The position numbers and the translations under genes were made by a program. The notes under the pieces were generated by a model. The model was not told the origin of the DNA, did not search any database, and was given only the letters and a program-made list of their open reading frames with translations. Positions 5,262 to 7,729 of a stretch of DNA of 7,729 bases are shown here, in pieces (position 1 is the stretch's first letter; each line of letters opens with the position of its first letter). Source of the DNA: Candidatus Woesearchaeota archaeon (GTDB taxonomy: Archaea; Nanobdellota; Nanobdellia; Woesearchaeales; UBA525); NCBI GenBank assembly GCA_013331575.1, contig DUGD01000033.1, positions 1,062 through 8,790 on the forward strand, in the 5' to 3' direction.

Positions 5262-5485
5262 TGTGCGCGATGAGTGGCTCCATCGGCATCGTCCGTAGTG
5301 GCGGCCAGTGCAGTCACTAGTTATTCCGCATGTTGCCCCCTTCGAACGCCCACTCATTATTCTTCGTGATCCCGGAAGGAGATGCTATCCGGATGATTCT
5401 TCTTCGATGCGTTGACATCCGTTCCCTTTCAGACCGGTGGCGATGATGTCAACGCAGCACGGTGCCGCCAAACGACGAGAAAAAG
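5262..5485. other. Intergenic stretch upstream of the hydrolase promoter
   Basis: I see no gene in it. It holds a CCGGA/TCCGG stem (5372-5376 and 5388-5392) and the 12-bp inverted repeat at 5408-5456. A short frame at 5437-5628 on the + strand runs through the hairpin repeat and does not look like protein. Confidence 0.5.
5408..5456. repeat. Perfect 12-bp inverted repeat
   Basis: TGCGTTGACATC (5408-5419) and GATGTCAACGCA (5445-5456) are exact reverse complements with a 25-nt spacer. It could be a stem in a transcript, a protein-binding site, or the trace of an insertion. It lies about 150 bp upstream of the hydrolase TATA box. Confidence 0.6.
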
Positions 5486-5528
5486 TAGTTACTATCTTGT
5501 GGAATGCACGTGTTCCTGCTGCAGCGAG
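5486..5528 (+). repeat. Hairpin repeat, copy IV, isolated from the cluster
   Basis: TAGTTACTATC (5486-5496) is followed by GGAA (5501-5504) and TTCC (5513-5516) around TGCACGTG, then CTGCAGCGAGT (5518-5528). This follows the same order of elements as copies I and III, about 2 kb away, in the same orientation. The preceding GCCGCCAAACGACG also resembles the direct repeat. It contains the stop codon of the small minus-strand ORF. Confidence 0.6.
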
Positions 5529-5704
5529 TCCTCGTAGAAACCCAATTTACTGTGTAGCTTCCGGCTGTACAAGCGCTTTCTTGCGTTCACATCGGCAGCA
5601 AAGTGCTCAAGTTCTCGATAGAGGGTGATACTGTGCGGATATCGATTTGCAACATCATGACGATACGTATCGTTGATGTTGCTTATGCCCCACATCGAGA
5701 ACAT
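5492..5704 (-). CDS. doubtful 70-codon ORF after the kinase gene
   Basis: The ATG at 5704 is preceded by GAGGTAATT (GAGGT at 5709-5713), a good Shine-Dalgarno at proper spacing. It starts 26 nt after the kinase stop, so co-transcription is plausible. The protein has no membrane segment. Residues 10-22 (INDTYRHDVANRY) look like the INDTYGHDVGDR motif of GGDEF domains, but no GGDEF motif or other part of the fold is present. The last ~18 codons run through the hairpin repeat, and the stop lies inside it. It is either a small gene, a remnant of a longer one cut by the repeat, or a chance frame. I cannot decide between these. Confidence 0.3.
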   Translation of the reverse strand: MFSMWGISNINDTYRHDVANRYPHSITLYRELEHFAADVNARKRLYSRKLHSKLGFYEDSLQQEHVHSTR

Positions 5705-5730
5705 AATTACCTCTTCTGCTTCGCTCTCGT

Positions 5731-7729
5731 TTACTCGATATCTTTGAAGCTGTGTTCAGAGGGCGGCGTGATGGTTTCCAATGCTGCGGCCTTGGCTGAG
5801 ATGTAGCTATTTACCGACGCCGTAACCATTTTAGGAACGCCACGCGCATCAAGCGTGTACTGGCCCGATGGTTCCTGTCGTATCCCGTACATCGCCATGC
5901 CAATATCGCCTCCGACTCTCTTCGTATCACGTTGCATTCTCATGCCCGGATACTGTTTCACATAGTGCTCGTCGGCGTAGGCGAGGAATCGTTCGTGTTC
6001 CTCTGGAGTCATGCGGAGTTCTTTTATCGTTTCAATCTCATCCCTGCTGTACCCGTTGTCGAGGATGCGGCGCGGATCTATCTTGAGTCCTTGCGCGCGA
6101 TCGTATAGTTCTTGTTCGCGCAGAGACTGTTCGAGTTCCTTCTTGGCGAGATCGCTAAGCTCTACTGTTGCAAGTGACGCTCTGAATCGTCTCATCGCCT
6201 CGTCAGCTTTTTTCTCTCGGGCGATGTAAGAGCCTATTTTCTTGTCTTCCTCATAGTGATAGTCCAGCCCTCTCTTGACGAGTACGCGTCTGATCTTTTC
6301 TGTCGAATCATCGATGGTGAGCGCCGCTTCGAGCGCGCCGACCTCGGTGCTGTGGCGATATTTTTTATCACGCCACTGCCTGAATTTGAGCGCTATCGCA
6401 TACGGTATCTCAGGGTATGCTTTTGCGAGTGCCATGCCGCTCGTGTATACTGCAGTTGTGGCGATTACTCCCCCGACAATGAACGGCACCGCCGCAGACG
6501 CGATTATTGCGCTACCCGTGACAGATATCGCGACACCTACGCCTGCCAGCGATGACGTCATGACTCCAAATGCCGCTCCCTTAACCCCTTCGTAGGCGCG
6601 GTTTCCATCTTGCGTGAATCTGATGTTTCTCTCTCGATTATCATCCAGTATGCTTTCATCCAGTAACCGTTCTTCGAGTTTCGCGAGCGCGTACTCGTTC
6701 TTGACGAATCGGTACTCGACGTGCTTCTCGTTGATGACCGTCCTTGCATTTGGTGCGATTTTAATCTTGATGACATCGATGCCGCTCCCGTCTTTGCGTT
6801 TACGGATTCCATTGTAGGTAGCTGTGGAGTTGCTGAACGGTTGGAGTTCGTATCCTAGCTCCGTAAGTGTGACGTGGAGATCCTTGGTGAGTGCGTTATC
6901 CATCTCATCAGATATTGGTCCCTGTGTCGTGTATCTCTCTTTGAACTCTTTTTTCAATAGTTCAATGCGGTGTGCCAGTCCCGCGTGTCCTTTCTCGCGC
7001 ACCAACTGCAACGGATCGTACGCTTGCGGAGTTTGTCCTGCAGCAGATGTCGCATTCTTATCGGATGCAATCGTAGTAGTGGTTGTCGAGGCAGTCGCTG
7101 GTGCGGTGTCCTCTCGCGTTTTTTCCTCGAGCGCCGCGATGACATCATCCATCGTCTTGTAGCGCTGCTCTTTATTCGGGTTAATCATCGTGCGGAGCGT
7201 CTCTTTGAGCGCTTCGTCGATATTGAGCTTGCCGATGGCTTTGATTGCGTAATCGTACTTCTGTTCTTCAGTGCCGGTCTTGACAGGGTGTTTCCCGGTG
7301 AGCGTGTACAGTAGCGTGTAGCCGAGCGAGTAGATGTCCGCTCGCGCGTCCGCACGGCCGAACATGATCTCTGGCGCGCGGTACGCCGGTGTGCCGACGA
7401 TGGTCATGTTCGTCGCGTTCTCTCCGTCGTCAGGGTCCTCGGCGCGCTCTATCTTCTTCGCGACGCCGAAATCGATGAGGTGGTAACCGGTCTTCGACCT
7501 GATCACGTTGTTCGGTTTGATGTCGCGGTGGATGATGTTCTTGCTGTGCGCGCCGCCAAGCTGCTTCGCGATGTTCGTGGAGAACTCGCGCGTCTCGCTC
7601 GCGGTGAACTGTTGTCCGCTCACGATCTCATCCAGCGTCTTTCCTTCTATCCACGGGCGGACGTTGATGACATACGGGCCGTTCACGAGCACTTCTGTAT
7701 CTGTCACGAGGCCGGGTTGATTGAGATTG
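5731..7729 (-). CDS. Hanks-type Ser/Thr protein kinase with membrane hairpin (5' end outside window)
   Basis: The frame stays open past the GTG at 7707 to the window edge, so the N-terminal lobe (P-loop, ATP-binding Lys, helix C) lies outside. Counting from that GTG, the hinge is RPWIEGKTLDEIV (17-29), the catalytic loop HRDIKPNN (60-67, D62, K64, N67), the metal-binding DFG 79-81, GTPAYRAPE 105-113 at the end of the activation loop, and DIYSLG 124-129. The kinase is therefore predicted to be active, phosphorylating Ser/Thr. After the lobe come a Thr/Ala-rich linker (~201-225), an unknown mixed domain (~230-375), an uncharged Gly/Ala-rich hydrophobic stretch (377-428) long enough for two membrane helices, and a charged, helical C-terminal region (~445-658). 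Both soluble ends should face the cytoplasm. I know no named family with this C-terminal part. Confidence 0.85.
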   Translation of the reverse strand, partial: NLNQPGLVTDTEVLVNGPYVINVRPWIEGKTLDEIVSGQQFTASETREFSTNIAKQLGGAHSKNIIHRDIKPNNVIRSKTGYHLIDFGVAKKIERAEDPDDGENATNMTIVGTPAYRAPEIMFGRADARADIYSLGYTLLYTLTGKHPVKTGTEEQKYDYAIKAIGKLNIDEALKETLRTMINPNKEQRYKTMDDVIAALEEKTREDTAPATASTTTTTIASDKNATSAAGQTPQAYDPLQLVREKGHAGLAHRIELLKKEFKERYTTQGPISDEMDNALTKDLHVTLTELGYELQPFSNSTATYNGIRKRKDGSGIDVIKIKIAPNARTVINEKHVEYRFVKNEYALAKLEERLLDESILDDNRERNIRFTQDGNRAYEGVKGAAFGVMTSSLAGVGVAISVTGSAIIASAAVPFIVGGVIATTAVYTSGMALAKAYPEIPYAIALKFRQWRDKKYRHSTEVGALEAALTIDDSTEKIRRVLVKRGLDYHYEEDKKIGSYIAREKKADEAMRRFRASLATVELSDLAKKELEQSLREQELYDRAQGLKIDPRRILDNGYSRDEIETIKELRMTPEEHERFLAYADEHYVKQYPGMRMQRDTKRVGGDIGMAMYGIRQEPSGQYTLDARGVPKMVTASVNSYISAKAAALETITPPSEHSFKDIE

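Noticed and set aside
3846..5273. Long + strand frames, e.g. 3846-4352 and 4671-5273
   Set aside because: They are antisense to the hydrolase gene, lack start signals, and have no protein-like motifs; the minus strand has signal peptide, domains and catalytic motifs.
5232..5357. 42-codon N-terminal extension of the hydrolase
   Set aside because: It overlaps the TATA box, has a non-protein-like composition, and would bury the signal peptide.
5371..5395. CCCGGAAGGAG, similar to the apical loop of SRP RNA
   Set aside because: The flanking pairs and the conserved symmetric internal loop of SRP helix 8 are missing.
5868..7720. Several + strand frames, such as 6256-6555 and 6824-7162
   Set aside because: They are antisense to the kinase gene and rich in Cys/Ser/Arg, as expected from the complement of real coding sequence.

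Overview
The window looks archaeal, most likely from a DPANN-type lineage (Woesearchaeota or Pacearchaeota-like). The evidence is a set of TTTATAAA promoters, two of them placed about 26 nt ahead of a start codon so that those mRNAs would be leaderless. There is also a tRNA-Trp gene with an intron in the anticodon loop and no encoded CCA, oligo-T terminators, and several small proteins of a kind I remember from DPANN genomes. The placement is an inference from these traits, not from a marker gene.

Layout. Positions 2-1944 (+ strand) carry four closely packed genes of unknown function: a truncated first gene, its paralogue (203-634), a Cys/His-containing protein (648-1133) and a 264-residue protein whose 3' half is AT-rich (1150-1944). 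The internal starts have recognisable Shine-Dalgarno sites. Converging on this operon is a small minus-strand gene (1988-2221). It shares one palindromic TATA box with the divergent, intron-containing tRNA-Trp (2277-2403). A second promoter (2518-2525) drives a small acidic, probably coiled-coil protein (2561-3090). Its reading frame is broken exactly at an A_AAA_AAG heptamer, so it is either a programmed -1 frameshift or a one-base indel.

Positions 3091-3545 hold no convincing gene but are dense in direct repeats and hairpins. A diverged repeat family (TAGTTGACTATC followed by a hairpin and CTGnAGCGAG) occurs three times here and once more at 5486-5528. The stems differ in sequence but keep their pairing.

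The minus strand then carries two large genes. The first (3546-5231) encodes a secreted clan GH-A-like glycoside hydrolase with a signal peptide, an N-terminal beta domain, a six-cysteine linker, a TIM barrel and a C-terminal Ig/TIG-like domain. The second (5731-7729, 5' end outside the window) encodes a Hanks-type Ser/Thr kinase fused to a Thr-rich linker, an unknown domain, a hydrophobic hairpin that should anchor it in the membrane, and a charged helical tail. A doubtful 70-codon ORF (5492-5704) follows the kinase.

How they work together. Apart from the first operon and the possible kinase/small-ORF pair, the genes look independently transcribed. The strongest points for follow-up are the frameshift site, the covarying hairpin repeats next to minus-strand gene ends, and the tRNA-Trp intron, which has a D'/C'-like arrangement aimed at C34.
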